From contig CAJKOS010000024.1 in assembly GCA_905201565.1 (NCBI GenBank), positions 1 through 15,752 of the forward strand: a DNA stretch of 15,752 bases, given 5' to 3'. Source of the stretch: an uncultured Erysipelotrichaceae bacterium. Lineage in GTDB: Bacteria > Bacillota_I > Bacilli_A > Erysipelotrichales > Erysipelotrichaceae. The notes under the pieces are model-generated. The model saw only the letters and a program-made list of their open reading frames with translations. It did no database searches and was not told the DNA's origin. Below, piece after piece: positions 13,689-15,752 of this stretch; the first letter of the stretch is position 1, and every line of letters starts with the position of its first letter. Made by a program: the position numbers and the translations under genes.

Positions 13689-14434
13689 AATACTATGGAA
13701 TGACAGATAAGGGCAAAATGCGTAAGACAAACCAGGACAGTTATGTCATCGCCTGTAATGAGGCAGGGGATGTTTTTGCGCTTGTCTGTGATGGTATTGG
13801 AGGAAATCTTGGTGGGGATGTCGCCAGCCGTATGGCGGTCAATTACTTCTCTGTTGCCTTTTCCGAAAACAAAGGCTTTCAGAGCATCAATGAAATCAAG
13901 GCATGGATCAGGGATGGTGTCAGTGCCGTAAACAAGCAGATCTATGATACTGGTCAAAGCCACAGTGACCTCAAGGGCATGGGCACAACACTCTGTGGGG
14001 CATTGCTTACTTCCTTTGGCAGATTCATTGTGAATGTCGGTGACTCAAGGGCATATGCCTTCCGCCATAATGGCGAGTTCCGACAGATCACAACCGACCA
14101 TACCCTTGTCAACGATATGATCATGCATGGGGAACTCACCCCGGAAGAAGCGAAGAACTACCCGCGCAAAAATGTATTGACCAATGCGGTCGGTGTATGG
14201 GAGAGCGTGAGATGTGATATTGATATTCATCTGGAACAGATGGATGGCATATTGCTTTGTTCAGATGGTCTGCATTCCTATGTGGAGGAGAAGGAAATCC
14301 GTGCCATTGTGCTCAATATGGACCATGATCCTTCACTGCGCAGCCGCAAGCTCATCAAGGCAAGCCTGGATGCTGGGGGCATGGATAATGTGACTGTCAT
14401 ATTGATCGATCTGGAAGAAGGTGAGAAGGCATGA
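13685..14434 (+). CDS. prpC: PP2C-type serine/threonine phosphatase PrpC (Stp1)
   Basis: This metal-dependent phosphatase removes phosphate from Ser/Thr residues set by the kinase PrkC and from PrkC itself. The 249-residue length is typical. PP2C motifs are RKTNQDS (13-19, Asp18), CDGIGG (35-40, Asp36), GMGTT (about 98-102), VGDSRAY (about 118-124), CSDGLHSYV (about 192-200) and GGMDNVT (about 231-237); the conserved Asp residues bind two Mn/Mg ions. The start is ATG 13685, which overlaps the rlmN stop by 4 bp and has AAAAGGA (13672-13678) at 6-nt spacing; an earlier in-frame start at 13640 would lie deep in rlmN. It overlaps prkC by 4 bp, the classic phosphatase-kinase pair. Confidence 0.96.
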   Translation: MKYYGMTDKGKMRKTNQDSYVIACNEAGDVFALVCDGIGGNLGGDVASRMAVNYFSVAFSENKGFQSINEIKAWIRDGVSAVNKQIYDTGQSHSDLKGMGTTLCGALLTSFGRFIVNVGDSRAYAFRHNGEFRQITTDHTLVNDMIMHGELTPEEAKNYPRKNVLTNAVGVWESVRCDIDIHLEQMDGILLCSDGLHSYVEEKEIRAIVLNMDHDPSLRSRKLIKASLDAGGMDNVTVILIDLEEGEKA

Positions 14435-15752
14435 GTGGAAAGAACATGATTGCCAACCGCTATGAAGTAGTCCGCCACATCGGACAGGGTGGTATGGCAG
14501 ATGTATTCCTGGCGATTGATACCATTCTCAACAGACACGTAGCAGTCAAGATACTGCGTGCCGATCTTTCCAGCGATGCGGTGAGCATATTGCGCTTTGA
14601 AAGGGAAGCACAGGCAGCTACAGCCCTTACCCATAAGAATATCGTCGAAGTCTATGATGTCGGTGACTATAAAGGACATCATTATATCGTCATGGAATAT
14701 GTACCTGGCAAAACACTGAAACAGGTGATCCGGGAACGTGGTCCGTTGATGAATGAAGAAGGTATCGACATCATGAAACAGCTTGTGTCCGCCATTGATG
14801 AGGCACACAGGCGCGGTATCATTCACCGTGACATCAAACCACAGAATGTGATTGTCAAATCCGATGGTTCGATCAAGATGCTCGACTTCGGTATCGCTAC
14901 TGCCAAAGGCAGCCTGCAGCTCACCCAGGCAAATAATGTCATGGGTTCTGTGCATTACCTGGCACCGGAGCTTGCTCGTGGACAGCAGGCAACCGTGCAG
15001 TCAGATATCTATGCCCTTGGCATTGTCATGTTTGAAATCTTTGCCGGAGATGTACCGTTCAAGGCAGACCAGGCAGTGCAGATTGCTCTGATGCATCTGC
15101 GTGAGCCGATGCCATCGTTGCGTGCGATCAACCCGATGGTTCCTCAGGCGGTTGAAAATATTGTGTTGAAGGCAGCTGCCAAAAACCCAGAGGACCGCTA
15201 CAACACCGCAAAGGAAATGTTAGAGGATCTTTCGACTTGTCTTTCCCCGGAAAGGGCAAATGAAACACGTATCACAAGCCGCAAGTACAAGGACCTCAAG
15301 AAGTCCTATGAAATGTCATTCTCCGATGGCAAGCCCGTCGATGATGAGGAAGAGGACATTGACGATACATTCGAAAGAAAAGCAAAGAAGCGTGAGCAGA
15401 AGACTTCCACAAAAAAGAAATCCGGAAAGGGAAAGTGGATTGCTCTTGGCGTGGTCAGTGCAGTATGTGTGGCTGTTGCCCTGCTGTATCTTTTTGAGAT
15501 TATTCCCCATGGCAGTGTTGCTGTTCCAGAAGTGTATGGCAAAGCACTGGATGAGGCTAAGGCAGTGATTGAAGAAGCAGGTCTTACCATCAATGATGGA
15601 AATGTTACCTATGCCCTCAGCGAAAATACAGAGGAAGGCAACATCATATCTGTCAGCCCTGCAGCAGGTGATGAAGTGGACAGGGGGTCAGAGGTGAGCC
15701 TTGTTGTCTCCAGTGGTATCGGTATTCCGATGCCGGATTTTACCGGCAGGAC
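14431..15752 (+). CDS. prkC: PASTA-domain Ser/Thr protein kinase PrkC (3'-truncated by window edge)
   Basis: A transmembrane kinase that senses cell-wall muropeptides or lipid II through external PASTA domains and phosphorylates cytoplasmic targets in growth and division. The frame is open from ATG 14431 to the window end (440 complete codons). Kinase motifs are GQGGMADVF (18-26), Lys40, HRDIKPQN (132-139), DFG (152-154) and APE (178-180). After the kinase domain comes a juxtamembrane stretch with an acidic cluster (DDEEEDIDD, 304-312) followed by a Lys-rich run, then one transmembrane helix (about 336-355). Outside is one complete PASTA repeat (about 364-433) and the beginning of a second (PMPDF). 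ATG 14431 overlaps the prpC stop by 4 bp and has AAGGTG at 14418-14423. The number of PASTA repeats cannot be known from this window. Confidence 0.96.
   Translation, partial: MSGKNMIANRYEVVRHIGQGGMADVFLAIDTILNRHVAVKILRADLSSDAVSILRFEREAQAATALTHKNIVEVYDVGDYKGHHYIVMEYVPGKTLKQVIRERGPLMNEEGIDIMKQLVSAIDEAHRRGIIHRDIKPQNVIVKSDGSIKMLDFGIATAKGSLQLTQANNVMGSVHYLAPELARGQQATVQSDIYALGIVMFEIFAGDVPFKADQAVQIALMHLREPMPSLRAINPMVPQAVENIVLKAAAKNPEDRYNTAKEMLEDLSTCLSPERANETRITSRKYKDLKKSYEMSFSDGKPVDDEEEDIDDTFERKAKKREQKTSTKKKSGKGKWIALGVVSAVCVAVALLYLFEIIPHGSVAVPEVYGKALDEAKAVIEEAGLTINDGNVTYALSENTEEGNIISVSPAAGDEVDRGSEVSLVVSSGIGIPMPDFTGR

Noticed and set aside
14278..14955. 225-codon minus-strand ORF over prpC/prkC
   Set aside because: It is antisense to clear phosphatase and kinase motifs, so it is a shadow frame.
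1..15752. CRISPR array, transposase or phage genes
   Set aside because: No regularly spaced repeats, inverted-repeat-bounded transposase or phage structural gene was seen on either strand.

Overview
The window looks like a chromosomal segment of a low-to-moderate-GC Gram-positive bacterium (Bacillota). The reasons are the SUF cluster, a tRNA-Val without an encoded CCA, strong AGGAGG-type ribosome sites, and the gene order priA-rsmB-rlmN-prpC-prkC, which is typical of Firmicutes. An Erysipelotrichia-like host is my guess but is not proven here. Housekeeping genes flank one accessory cassette.

Layout: (1) 2-1189, the 3' part of sufB (Fe-S cluster assembly), closed by an intrinsic terminator. 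(2) 1260-1331, tRNA-Val(CAC). (3) 1340-6256, a visibly AT-richer plus-strand cassette. It has a consensus-like promoter, a leader of about 300 nt, two paralogous small secreted proteins of unknown function, three polytopic membrane proteins, an ABC ATPase of the BcrA/LanF type (E-loop in place of the Q-loop), a membrane-anchored extracytoplasmic protein and a zinc-ribbon protein. (4) 6310-9145 on the minus strand, a compact proB-proA-proC operon that makes proline from glutamate, with its own terminator facing the cassette. (5) 9251-15752 on the plus strand, priA-rsmB-rlmN-prpC-prkC (replication restart, 16S and 23S rRNA methylation, and a PP2C phosphatase with a PASTA kinase). prkC runs off the window.

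The cassette is the part most likely to hold something undescribed. Its five genes from 2582 to 6014 are translationally coupled or nearly so, which suggests one export or self-protection machine. The two secreted proteins in front are its probable substrates or partners. It resembles bacteriocin/immunity transporters (LanFEG, BcrAB, lactococcin-972-type loci), but the secreted proteins do not match any bacteriocin I recognise.

Gene packing is extremely tight: eight gene junctions in the window are 4-bp ATGA overlaps. The usual def and fmt genes are absent between priA and rsmB.
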